From the NCBI RefSeq assembly GCF_001076885.1, contig NZ_JVDT01000122.1, positions 1-63,881 on the forward strand: 63,881 nucleotides of DNA, given 5' to 3'. Source of the DNA: Bacillus sp. 522_BSPC. GTDB taxonomy: Bacteria; Bacillota; Bacilli; Bacillales; Cytobacillaceae. Within the stretch, counting starts at the first letter, position 1; every line of letters begins with the position of its first letter. The notes under the pieces are model-generated. The model saw only the letters and a program-made list of their open reading frames with translations. It was not told the DNA's origin and made no database searches. The position numbers and the translations under genes are program-made. This document shows, one piece after another, positions 55,847 through 63,738 of this stretch.

Positions 55847-56734
55847 ATGAATATTGAACAATTAAAATATATAGTAGAAATTTCTAATAGCGGCTCATTA
55901 AAAACGGCTGCAGAAAAGTTAAATATTACATTACCTGCTCTAAGTCAATCCGTAACAAAGCTAGAGAAAGAATTAAATGTAGAGATCTTTCACCGTTCTA
56001 GAAAAGGTACCTATTCAACACAAAAGGGGGAGATCCTTATCCAAAAAGCTAACGGCGCACTAGAGAAATTACAAGAATTCTTAGATGAAGCAGAAAACTT
56101 TTCAGACACATTAAAAGGAGAGTTAAAAATCGCTATGTTTCCGGGACCATTAGATTTGCTGGCTGATCAAATTACTTTATTTAAAAAAGACTTTCCTTCC
56201 ATTAAGGCTTCTATAGAAGAGGATAATTCCCAGCATGTTATCGAAAAAGTAATAAAAGAAGAAGTTGATATTGGATTTATTATATTTAAAGAAGAAGATA
56301 TACAAAAATATAAAAATATACATTTTCATAAACTTTATGATGGCTGTATGGTTGTTGCAGTTAATATAAACTCTTCTTTAGCAAACAAATCCTATATCAC
56401 TGAAAAAATGCTAGAGAACCAGCCAATTATTTTGTACAACGATCAATCTATATTAGAATTCGTCCAAAACTTAGATATGGTGGAAAGTAATATGGAAATT
56501 TTATTTACGACAAACAATGTAGAAACAATTCGATATGCATTAGAAAGAAACACAGCGATTAATATTGGCTATGATTATGCCTTTAAAACAATAACTGGGT
56601 TAGCAAACAATAATAGTTATGTTACCCTACCTTTTGTAGATACCTTAATAAACACCTATTATTTTGGTTATATATATGCCGCTAATAAAGGCATTTCTAG
56701 GGTAGCAAAAGAATTTTTAGAAAGGCTAACATAG
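55847..56734 (+). CDS. LysR-family transcriptional regulator
   Basis: A 295-residue LTTR. The winged helix (LKTAAEKLNITLPALSQSVT) is at residues 17-37, followed by the linker helix and an effector domain (LKGELKIAMFPGPLDLLADQ from about 88). It is not close to AlsR by its N-terminus. Divergent placement suggests control of bdhA, but LTTRs may act elsewhere. A palindrome lies in the intergenic region. Effector unknown. Confidence 0.9.
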   Translation: MNIEQLKYIVEISNSGSLKTAAEKLNITLPALSQSVTKLEKELNVEIFHRSRKGTYSTQKGEILIQKANGALEKLQEFLDEAENFSDTLKGELKIAMFPGPLDLLADQITLFKKDFPSIKASIEEDNSQHVIEKVIKEEVDIGFIIFKEEDIQKYKNIHFHKLYDGCMVVAVNINSSLANKSYITEKMLENQPIILYNDQSILEFVQNLDMVESNMEILFTTNNVETIRYALERNTAINIGYDYAFKTITGLANNNSYVTLPFVDTLINTYYFGYIYAANKGISRVAKEFLERLT

Positions 56735-56752
56735 TCTTTTCAAAGCTACTTC

Positions 56753-57349
56753 TCATCTTTGGAGCCCAACTAGTCTTTTTGGAAAAAGAGTATTAAGGAT
56801 TTTAAAGAGACAATAACCAAAAATAATCCCTAACGCATTTAAAAGAACATCATCAATATCCGTACTTCTCCCAATAAATAGTTGAGTAATTTCAATAAAC
56901 AATGGGATACCAATTGACATCCAAAACAGTGGAAAAAACTTTCTAAACTGTCGCCATAACAATGGAAGAAAAATCCCAAATGGCACGAAGACGACCACAT
57001 TTCCTAATAGATTAATAAGAGATACTTGGTTCCAATTACTAACTTGCTCATTAGAAATAGCTAAATAGGAAAAAATTGTTGAAAAAGGAATGAGGTTTAT
57101 GCTTCTTCCCCCTTCTAATCGTTGAATATAAAGTTTCTGTTTTCCATTCTCCATCGACATATACCATTGTGGAATAATGGTTTGGGATGCAACCCCAATA
57201 CAGAACAGGACAAATAGAAATAGTAATATTTCCTTATTCCATTTCCACTCTTGCTTCTTTAATCTAATGTAGAGAGTACGACATATTAAATAAATTGGCG
57301 CACCAAAAATCATATAAATTAGCATTGACTCTAAATACATTCGAATCAT
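56753..57349 (-). CDS. VanZ-family membrane protein
   Basis: A 198-residue protein with five membrane helices and the VanZ signature: NLIPFSTIF, NLLGNVVVFVPFGIFLPLLW and ITQLFIGRSTDIDDVLLNALG. VanZ proteins give low-level teicoplanin resistance by an unknown mechanism and are found in many glycan/lipid contexts. GGAGGATTCGA precedes the ATG. It is the last gene of an operon with an ECF sigma factor, a PadR regulator and a SEDS-type protein, so an envelope-stress response is likely. The distal gene lies 16 bases after the SEDS gene. Confidence 0.92.
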   Translation of the reverse strand: MIRMYLESMLIYMIFGAPIYLICRTLYIRLKKQEWKWNKEILLFLFVLFCIGVASQTIIPQWYMSMENGKQKLYIQRLEGGRSINLIPFSTIFSYLAISNEQVSNWNQVSLINLLGNVVVFVPFGIFLPLLWRQFRKFFPLFWMSIGIPLFIEITQLFIGRSTDIDDVLLNALGIIFGYCLFKILNTLFPKRLVGLQR

Positions 57350-57365
57350 TCGAATCCTCCAAAAG

Positions 57366-58598
57366 TTATGAGATATTTTTTCTGCGATTAATACTTAACA
57401 CAAGACCTATCAATAAAGCGTTAATAATGGTCGGCATTAGTCCATAGCTTATAAATGGCAACGATAAAGAGATAATTGGGAATAGCCCCATACACATTCC
57501 TATATTATAAATCACTTGGATACTATACAACGCAATCGCACCTATTAAGAGAAGCTTTCCATATCGATTTTTTATGTAACGAACATTTCGAATCATTTTT
57601 ATTATCAATGCACTAAATAAAATCACAATTACTACTGCTATTACATACCCAAATTGAGAGGAAAGCTGAAGAAATACGGTGTCTGTTCTATTAACAAAAG
57701 ACAATAACTCCATATCAGAAGAACCTATCCACTTGAGACTTGCCCACATTTTTTCTCGATATAAATATATCCAGCCAACATCTTGCGCATATCTATCAGG
57801 AAAAAGGAATCCTAATAATCTATGTAATCTTGCAAAAAAAGCATAGCCGAATAATAATATAAAAAGAACTGCACCCGTAACAATCGACAAGACGATTTGC
57901 TTTTTCGAAAAACTGCTCCAAAACAGCATAACAACCACCATAGTATAATAAATAAAGACAGTGGAAATACTATCATATCCTAAATAAAACAATATACTGG
58001 AAAAGAAAAAGAACAATAAAAAAGACAGATAGCTAAAATTTTTCTTGGTAAAAAGGGAAGCCCAAGCTAGCAGGAAGAACGGAATTGCCATTATTCCTTT
58101 AATGATAATTGGCCCAACTTTTAAATAGTTAATTCCGTTTATTGTAATATTGGAAAAAAGAATGACGGATAGTAATAATATGGATCCTATCATATAAAAT
58201 ACATAGCCTAATTCCTTACATTTCCGATAATCCAAAAACATGATTCCAACAACTATTCCAACTCCCAATAAAATGGTCCATAATTTCTCTGCTATAAATA
58301 ATAAATCTGACGTTATATTAGGTAAAAGTCCAATCATCAATAAGCAAACTGTACAAGCAAAAACCATCCAATCAACCGTTAGACGGTGCAGTTGATTTAA
58401 CTCCAGTCCCAATAGAATAGGACTTCCCATTTCTTTAATTGCTCTTTCTTCCGCTTCTTTTTCTTGTAACCCTTTTTTTATCCAACCTTCTTTAGCAAGT
58501 TGGATATGATGCTCCATTTCTAATTTAATTGAATCCTTTGCATCTTTTGATTTCACTTGCTCTATCACTTTATCTAAAAATATATGCCTTTTATTCAT
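57366..58598 (-). CDS. HAAS-SEDS fusion: FtsW/RodA/SpoVE-family protein with N-terminal prefix domain
   Basis: A 410-residue protein. Residues 1-70 form a soluble helical domain (VIEQVKSKDAKDSIKLEMEH) of the HAAS/permease-prefix type often coupled to PadR regulators. The rest has about ten membrane helices of the SEDS glycosyltransferase fold; Asp306 in FVNRTDTVFLQL aligns with the catalytic Asp of RodA/FtsW, and GLFPIISLSLPFISYG is the family end-motif. It may polymerise lipid II under stress, or sense envelope state for the sigma factor. The start overlaps padR by 8 bases. No class B PBP partner is adjacent. Confidence 0.88.
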   Translation of the reverse strand: MNKRHIFLDKVIEQVKSKDAKDSIKLEMEHHIQLAKEGWIKKGLQEKEAEERAIKEMGSPILLGLELNQLHRLTVDWMVFACTVCLLMIGLLPNITSDLLFIAEKLWTILLGVGIVVGIMFLDYRKCKELGYVFYMIGSILLLSVILFSNITINGINYLKVGPIIIKGIMAIPFFLLAWASLFTKKNFSYLSFLLFFFFSSILFYLGYDSISTVFIYYTMVVVMLFWSSFSKKQIVLSIVTGAVLFILLFGYAFFARLHRLLGFLFPDRYAQDVGWIYLYREKMWASLKWIGSSDMELLSFVNRTDTVFLQLSSQFGYVIAVVIVILFSALIIKMIRNVRYIKNRYGKLLLIGAIALYSIQVIYNIGMCMGLFPIISLSLPFISYGLMPTIINALLIGLVLSINRRKNIS

Positions 58599-59007
58599 TT
58601 ACGTACACCCAATCTATCAATTCTCTAATATCTTTGTTAGCTCCCCCTTCTACTTCCAACTTTTTTTCAAGCTTTTTTCCTTTTCGATCTATTCGGTAAT
58701 ATTTAACCTTTTTATCCTCCCATTCAGAAGCAATGATATTTTTCTGTTCTAAACGATGCAATAAAGTATAGATAAACCCTTCCTTTTTCTCAAATCTTTC
58801 AAAGCCACGGGCACGTAACAATTGTGTTAATTCAAAACCAGTTTTTCTATTATGCAGTAATTGTAAAACTGCTAATAGTACTTCCTCTTCCTTATCCTTT
58901 ATTTGAATTTTTTTTAAGATTTCTTTACGATGCTCCTCACTAAAAGGAAGATGATCAAAATAAGTCTTTTTCAAGCTAGATGGAAGGTTTTTTAGATGTT
59001 TTTCCAT
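58591..59007 (-). CDS. PadR-family regulator in the ECF operon
   Basis: A 138-residue protein. A 38-residue basic helical extension precedes the PadR winged helix (LLAVLQLLHNRKTGFELTQL, then YTLLHRLEQKNIIASEWEDK), which ends YYRIDRKGKKLEKKL. PadR repressors respond to phenolics or to membrane partners; here the neighbour carries a HAAS-type domain, the usual companion. It overlaps the sigma gene by 16 bases and the SEDS gene by 8, so translation is coupled. It could act as a cytoplasmic brake on the ECF circuit in place of an anti-sigma factor; this is inferred. Confidence 0.88.
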   Translation of the reverse strand: MEKHLKNLPSSLKKTYFDHLPFSEEHRKEILKKIQIKDKEEEVLLAVLQLLHNRKTGFELTQLLRARGFERFEKKEGFIYTLLHRLEQKNIIASEWEDKKVKYYRIDRKGKKLEKKLEVEGGANKDIRELIDWVYVNE

Positions 59008-59543
59008 TTTTCTTCATCTCCTATCTTTTTTAATAAATGCTTTGCTCTTCTAAGTCGTGTTTTGATAGTATTTTCATTTATTTTTAATATGGAAGAAATC
59101 TCGTTTATTGATAGTTCTTCAAAGTAAAAGAGAAAAATAATTTCCCGATATACGATTGGCAAATTCATGACAGCTTGAATAAGTAATTGCTCTTCTTCTT
59201 TTTGAAGAATTTCTTCTTCCACATTTTCATTTCTGTCTATCCCAAAAAGAAATTCATCATCTACTTTTACAACATTTTTTGCATACCAACTTTTCAAATA
59301 ATCTTTACAGCGGTTAATAGCTATTCTCCATAGCCATGTTCGTAAGCTAGATTTTCCCTTATATTTATTCAATGAATAATATACTTTTATAAATATATCC
59401 TGTGTTAATTCTTCGGCTATTGCTTGATTTCTCACATAGGAAAAAACCAAATGCAACAGCTCTTGTCCATATGTAATCATTATTTCTTCAAATACTTCTT
59501 CTTTATTGTCTATTTCATTCCAGCTTGCTGACAATTCTTCCAT
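58992..59543 (-). CDS. ECF-type RNA polymerase sigma factor
   Basis: A 183-residue sigma-70-family ECF factor. Region 2 (SYVRNQAIAEELTQDIFIKV, with SSLRTWLWRIAINRCKDYLK) and region 4 (PIVYREIIFLFYFEELSINE, then NTIKTRLRRAKHLLKK) are intact. No anti-sigma gene with a zinc motif follows, so the PadR or SEDS protein may take that part. The promoter 28 bases upstream fits the ECF consensus, suggesting autoregulation. It is the first gene of a coupled four-gene operon. Confidence 0.93.
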   Translation of the reverse strand: MEELSASWNEIDNKEEVFEEIMITYGQELLHLVFSYVRNQAIAEELTQDIFIKVYYSLNKYKGKSSLRTWLWRIAINRCKDYLKSWYAKNVVKVDDEFLFGIDRNENVEEEILQKEEEQLLIQAVMNLPIVYREIIFLFYFEELSINEISSILKINENTIKTRLRRAKHLLKKIGDEEKWKNI

Positions 59544-59570
59544 ACGATAACCCCCCTTACTTACTTATTA

Positions 59571-59597
59571 GACGATAAGATGACGGAAAAAGTTTGG
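59571..59597 (-). promoter_or_regulatory. ECF-type promoter of the sigma operon
   Basis: On the minus strand CCAAAC (59597-59592) and CGTC (59574-59571) are 17 bases apart, with the TTTTT block after -35 typical of sigma-M/V/X promoters. It lies 28 bases before the sigma start codon. Confidence 0.65.
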
Positions 59598-59624
59598 AGG
59601 TAAAGACAAAATTGATTAAATTTA

Positions 59625-59985
59625 TTTTTGGTAGGTCCTTGGATTGGTGCTATTCCTTCTGTCATCGTCAGGCTATTACACTCGCCGATACAGGCAATTA
59701 TTGTTCTCGTAATTGTTGTGATTATTCAACAAATGGAGAGTCTTTTTGTTCAACCACAAATTATTGGAAAAAGGATGTCTATCCATCCAGTCACAGTAAT
59801 GGTTTTAGTTTTAGTTGCGGGGCGATTTATAGGTGTTATCGGCATGGTTCTTGTAATCCCAATCTTTGCTATTGTTAAAGTAATTGTTACACACACAAAC
59901 AGACTATGGAGAATTCGACAGGAAGAAAAAATACTTAAAAAAACTCCTGCGGTTTTAGATTATCACCTAATTCCGCAGGAGTTTA
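59625..59985 (+). pseudogene. AI-2E family transporter, 5'-truncated remnant
   Basis: The frame VGPWIGAIPSVIV, HSPIQAIIVLVIVVIIQQME, PQIIGKRMSIHPVTVM and RFIGVIGMVLVIPIFAIVKV is the C-terminal third of an AI-2E (PerM) family membrane transporter. The N-terminal two thirds are missing; the sequence starts abruptly at the ECF promoter. No in-frame start or ribosome binding site is present. The tail (RLWRIRQEEK and after) may be degraded and runs into the hairpin at 59937-59984. It is a remnant and was probably cut by the rearrangement that brought in the ECF operon. Confidence 0.82.
59937..59984 (-). terminator. Terminator of the MFS gene
   Basis: On the minus strand AAACTCCTGCGG pairs with CCGCAGGAGTTT, followed by TTTT. 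It overlaps the end of the transporter remnant. Confidence 0.75.
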
Positions 59986-59989
59986 TTTA

Positions 59990-61276
59990 TTATAACTGTT
60001 TCACTGCTTGTAAATTTCTCTTTTTCATTTCGAATTGTTTAAACATCACATAATAAATAAAAGCACTTATTATGGCAAGTATAGCAATAATCAAAAATGT
60101 CCATTTGAATCCAAACCACGCACTCATTGGAATAGATAATGGTGCAATCATTTTGGAAAAAGTAAACCTCAGACTAGCTGCTGCAAAATATTTTCCCCTT
60201 TGGTCCCGAGGAGCGATTTCCGATATAAAGCTTTGCTGGATTCCTGCTGTCATCAGTTCAGCAAAACTAAATAATAGCATCGCAAACATTAACCCCAAAA
60301 TCAAATTGGTTTGGCTAAACATAATAACTGCCGTTGCATAAATAAAGGAGGAGACAATAAATACATTCTTCTCTTTGTATTTAGACATCCATCTTGTCAC
60401 CATTATCGTAAATATAGCTACTACTAAACCATTTTCTGCTAGGATTAATCCAAATGCCTGCGTACTTTGAATCTCTAACGACCAACTGCCGATAGAAAAT
60501 AATCTTTGGGTTGAAACCATTTCATCGACATAAACAGGCAGTAATAAATCTAATTGCATAAAAGTTTGTCCGATTAATACCCCTGCTAAAATAAACATTA
60601 AAAAAGTTCGATCTCTGACAATAACCTGATAATCTTTCATCTGATTACCTAACGCCATCATCCAATTCTTTTTTGTGCCAGTTGCCTCTTTGTATGGTGG
60701 GGCTGTTTCTGCTATCCAAATTTTTAAAACAATACTTAATAGAATATTTAATAGTCCAGCTGCTAGTAAAAGGAAGAATCGATAATCCTTATAAAAGAAC
60801 CCTCCTAATATAGGGCCTATTACTACTGCAATATTAGTAGACGTATAGAATATCGCAAATACACTACTGCGATCTTTCTCCTTAACTACATCAGCTACCA
60901 TCGCTTGACTTGCTGGCCAATAGATACTTGTAAAAAGGCTAATCACTGTAAAACAGATAAAACTAATGGCAGGAGAATCAAGCCAAGGAGAGCTTGCTAA
61001 AGCAAAGACTAGGTAAGAAATCCCTTGCGCCAAGCTTGATAGGACCATCATTTTCTTTCTTCCGTATTTATCTGCATAATAGCCACCAAGTAGATTGGCA
61101 ACAACCGAAAACCCTTGTGAAAGTATTAATAAGAACCCAGCAATCGATTTGCCAAATGATTCTGTAAAATAAATCGCTAAAAACGGGAAAAACATCCAAA
61201 ATGTAACATTAACGGTTGATTCACCAGCAAGACGAATCTTTAAATTTCGATCCCAATCTCTAAGTCGCATCGTCAT
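59990..61276 (-). CDS. MFS transporter
   Basis: A 428-residue major facilitator with twelve helices. Motif A appears as GGYYADKYGRKKMM between helices 2 and 3. The segment ASQAMVADVVKEKDRSSVFA and VVIGPILGG fit the MdtG/YttB-like drug efflux branch. Substrate unknown. The start may be the first ATG or MRLRDWDRN two codons later. It is monocistronic, ending at a strong terminator. Confidence 0.88.
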   Translation of the reverse strand: MTMRLRDWDRNLKIRLAGESTVNVTFWMFFPFLAIYFTESFGKSIAGFLLILSQGFSVVANLLGGYYADKYGRKKMMVLSSLAQGISYLVFALASSPWLDSPAISFICFTVISLFTSIYWPASQAMVADVVKEKDRSSVFAIFYTSTNIAVVIGPILGGFFYKDYRFFLLLAAGLLNILLSIVLKIWIAETAPPYKEATGTKKNWMMALGNQMKDYQVIVRDRTFLMFILAGVLIGQTFMQLDLLLPVYVDEMVSTQRLFSIGSWSLEIQSTQAFGLILAENGLVVAIFTIMVTRWMSKYKEKNVFIVSSFIYATAVIMFSQTNLILGLMFAMLLFSFAELMTAGIQQSFISEIAPRDQRGKYFAAASLRFTFSKMIAPLSIPMSAWFGFKWTFLIIAILAIISAFIYYVMFKQFEMKKRNLQAVKQL

Positions 61277-61395
61277 GTTTGTTGTTCACTCTCTTTCTAT
61301 TTGCTTCTCCTATCATACCTTGATATTTCGGATTAGGAAAGACTTTCTTATTCTTTGGATTAACTGGTTTAGAATAAACAGTTTGCACAAAAAGA

Positions 61396-61427
61396 AAGAG
61401 GCATGTTAGTTAGCAACAACGCCTCTT
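61396..61427 (-). terminator. Terminator of the SGNH hydrolase gene
   Basis: AAGAGGC pairs with GCCTCTT around a 18-base loop and is followed on the minus strand by TCTTTTTG. Confidence 0.65.
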
Positions 61428-61449
61428 ATACTAATAGTTTTCTATTTTG

Positions 61450-62073
61450 CTATATTACATTATTATAAGTTTTCAACCATGCCTGTGCCATCAACATATT
61501 CCCAGCAGAATTCATATGTACTCCGTCTGTTGTCAACACTTGATGATTGGGTTTCTGTAAATATTCGATAAACACTTGATGTGTCGGGACAACTATTGCT
61601 TCATGTTTTTTTGCTAATTGATGAATCACTGCTACAAAATCCTTTAATAAAATATTCCCTTTTGCTTCTACCGATTCCTCGATGATTGTTGGTTCCATTA
61701 AAAAGATCCTAGCTTCCGTATTTATCTTTACTTGTGTTAAAAGGCGCTCATATATTTCCCTAAAAATAACAGGAGTAACTTGTTCCATATCAGGGTTGTC
61801 TAGCTGTCTCCATACATCATTTATTCCAATTGAAATAGATACTAAATCTGGGCGCAACGATAGGACATCCTCTTCCCACCTTTTCTCTAAATCTAGGATT
61901 CTATTTCCATTGATACCTTTATTAAAAAATACCGGCAAAGCTTCAGGCTGATTTATGGCAATATAATCTTTAATATACCGAACATATCCATGACCGATAT
62001 GTTCGCTATCTTCAAGTTTATCCGCCTGTGTAATACTATCTCCTATAAACACAAACCGTTGATTAGCAACCAT
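61450..62073 (-). CDS. SGNH/GDSL hydrolase
   Basis: A 207-residue esterase-fold hydrolase. The nucleophile Ser13 lies in GDSIT, with Gly/Asn oxyanion residues in NKGINGN (around Asn55) and GIND (Asn85), and the acid-base pair Asp183/His186 in TTDGVHMN. No signal peptide; cytoplasmic. It may deacetylate or hydrolyse sugar esters or lipids, and the substrate cannot be assigned. It is monocistronic. Confidence 0.92.
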   Translation of the reverse strand: MVANQRFVFIGDSITQADKLEDSEHIGHGYVRYIKDYIAINQPEALPVFFNKGINGNRILDLEKRWEEDVLSLRPDLVSISIGINDVWRQLDNPDMEQVTPVIFREIYERLLTQVKINTEARIFLMEPTIIEESVEAKGNILLKDFVAVIHQLAKKHEAIVVPTHQVFIEYLQKPNHQVLTTDGVHMNSAGNMLMAQAWLKTYNNVI

Positions 62074-62156
62074 CCTTATCCCTCCATCAAAACGCTTTCA
62101 ATATTACAATAACACTTTTAACTCCCGCAAAGCAACAGGTAAGTACACCTAAATGA

Positions 62157-62200
62157 AAAGCCTCCATTGGAAAGAGAAAAAACACCAATGGAGACTTCTT
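62157..62200 (-). terminator. Terminator of znuA
   Basis: On the minus strand CTCCATTGG pairs with CCAATGGAG, followed by GCTTTTC. Lies close to the znuA stop codon. Confidence 0.7.
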
Positions 62201-62211
62201 AAGCTATGATA

Positions 62212-63219
62212 TTATTGTTGCGCTTGCACAATTTTTTCTAGATTTCTTTCCATTACCTTAATATAATCCAATCCATTATCTTCATCTACTTTGCTTAATA
62301 CTTCTAATGTGCTAAGCACTTCTGTTTTTGCACCAATTTCAGATGCGAGTGTATCGGCAACCTTTTTAGATGCCGTTTCTTCAAAATAAATAACACTAAT
62401 ATCATGCTCTTTTGCAAAATCCTTTAATTCAGCTAATCGTTGTGCATTTGGTTCTTCTTCTGGTGATAATCCAGAAATTGGTACTTGTGTAAGTCCATAT
62501 TCACTAGCTAAGTATCCAAATGCAGCATGCTGGGTAATCATCTCTTTTTTCTCTACTTTACTTAAAGCGTCTTGATATTCTTGATCAAGTGCTGATAATT
62601 GCGCAATATATGCTTCACTATTTTGTTGATAGCTTTCCTTATTATCTGGATCTGCTTCAATTAGACTAGCTGTAATTGTTTCTACTTCTTTAATCGCTAG
62701 TGCTGGGCTTAACCACACATGCGGATCTTTCTCATGGCTATGCTCGTCTTCAGCTTCTTCACTATCATGATCATGGTCTTCCTCTTTGTTCTCATGATCG
62801 TGTTCTTCCTCTTCACTCTCAAGATCATGTTCATCTGTAATTCCCTCTTTTAAAGTAATGTCACTACTTGCTTCAACGAACACTGTTTCTTTATTATCAA
62901 CAGCAGCTTTAATTGTATCTACAAAGCTTTCCATATAAATACTATTAAAAATAAATAAATCTGATGCTTGGACATTTGCTATATCTTTCGGTGTCGGTTC
63001 CCAACCATGTGGCTCTTGACTAGAAGGTATAAGTATTTTTACATTTGCCTTATCACCAGCTATGTTTTTTGTAAATTCATACATTGGATAAAATGTTGTC
63101 ATGATCTGTAGCTTTTCTTTGCTTGATCCACTAGACACATCCTTTTCACCTTTCCCACATGCAGCTATTATCAATACTGCAAGTAACATCATACTAATTA
63201 ATTTAAATTTTTTCCCCAT
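62212..63219 (-). CDS. znuA: Zinc-binding lipoprotein ZnuA/AdcA
   Basis: A 335-residue receptor for zinc. The signal peptide ends in a lipobox I-A-A-C with Cys21. The cluster A-I binding fold has metal ligands His72 (EPHGWEP), His168 (DPHVWLS) and His232 (TQHAAFG). A His/Asp/Glu-rich loop at residues 132-163 (HDHENKEEDHDHDS and more) is typical of ZnuA-type zinc rather than manganese receptors. It lacks the C-terminal ZinT domain of AdcA. It would dock on ZnuB/ZnuC, encoded 31 kb away. Two strong Zur boxes upstream fit zinc repression. Confidence 0.94.
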   Translation of the reverse strand: MGKKFKLISMMLLAVLIIAACGKGEKDVSSGSSKEKLQIMTTFYPMYEFTKNIAGDKANVKILIPSSQEPHGWEPTPKDIANVQASDLFIFNSIYMESFVDTIKAAVDNKETVFVEASSDITLKEGITDEHDLESEEEEHDHENKEEDHDHDSEEAEDEHSHEKDPHVWLSPALAIKEVETITASLIEADPDNKESYQQNSEAYIAQLSALDQEYQDALSKVEKKEMITQHAAFGYLASEYGLTQVPISGLSPEEEPNAQRLAELKDFAKEHDISVIYFEETASKKVADTLASEIGAKTEVLSTLEVLSKVDEDNGLDYIKVMERNLEKIVQAQQ

Positions 63220-63250
63220 TTATTTCACCCTGCCTTTTTAAATACTTTCA

Positions 63251-63334
63251 TTATGCAATATTTTTCGGATATTTTCGTAAAGTTAGTTGCTTATCTCCTG
63301 TTTCTGTGCAAACAAGTGTAATATTTACTCTCAT
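63251..63334 (-). pseudogene. rpmG: Remnant of an L33 ribosomal protein gene
   Basis: The frame MRVNITLVCTETGDKQLTLR then KYPKNIA* begins exactly like bacterial L33 (MRVNITLxCTExGD), but about 20 central residues and the C-terminal part are missing, so only 27 residues remain. The CTET instead of CTEC suggests a zinc-free paralogue. A ribosome binding site (GAAAGG) is still present. Zinc-independent ribosomal proteins are classic Zur targets, and this remnant sits between Zur boxes and znuA. Confidence 0.6.
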
Positions 63335-63362
63335 AATTACCAAACCTTTCTTTGTTCATACC

Positions 63363-63512
63363 CTAATTATCCATTTGTGATACTGGATAAGTAACCTTGA
63401 ATGGTGTATCAATACAAGGTTTATGTAAGCTACAATTAGGTTCGCCACCATTTATTGAAAACTGATGAAAATCATAAAGGTAGGAAAACTATTTTTAGCA
63501 TCTTAACCTCCT
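63363..63512 (-). pseudogene. Unrecognised decayed small gene
   Basis: An ideal ribosome binding site (AAGGAGGTTAAG) leads to ATG at 63501, but the frame closes after nine codons (MLKIVFLPL). One base out of phase, a coding-like stretch (YLYDFHQFSINGGEPNCSLH, then KPCIDTPFKVTYPVSQMDN) continues to a stop at 63363. A single-base shift would fuse the two into a protein of about 45 residues. I do not recognise it. It lies between the Zur boxes and the L33 remnant, so it may be another zinc-regulated gene that has decayed. Confidence 0.35.
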
Positions 63513-63658
63513 TACTTAATATGTGAGGATTAAATAAGACCATTCCTCTTCATTATTCTCTTGTTCCCTCTACTGATTAAAAAAAATACCTACAGAAGTT
63601 TTGGTCAGCTCATTTTCCCTTAAAACTCCTTCGGGAACTTTCAATAGGCTGAAAAAAC

Positions 63659-63679
63659 AAATCGAAACAATTACGATTT
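63659..63679. promoter_or_regulatory. Zur box 1 upstream of znuA
   Basis: AAATCG-AAAC-A-ATTACGATTT matches the 21-base Zur palindrome at all but two positions, 440 bases before znuA. Confidence 0.75.
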
Positions 63680-63717
63680 AGAGTGTTGAGTGAATAATCA
63701 TTTCATCGACTATCTTA

Positions 63718-63738
63718 TATTAACCGTAATCATTACGA
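63718..63738. promoter_or_regulatory. Zur box 2 upstream of znuA
   Basis: A second copy, CGTAATCATTACG core with ATTTG flank, has a perfect centre. The pair suggests cooperative or dual Zur binding in the znuA leader. Confidence 0.72.
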
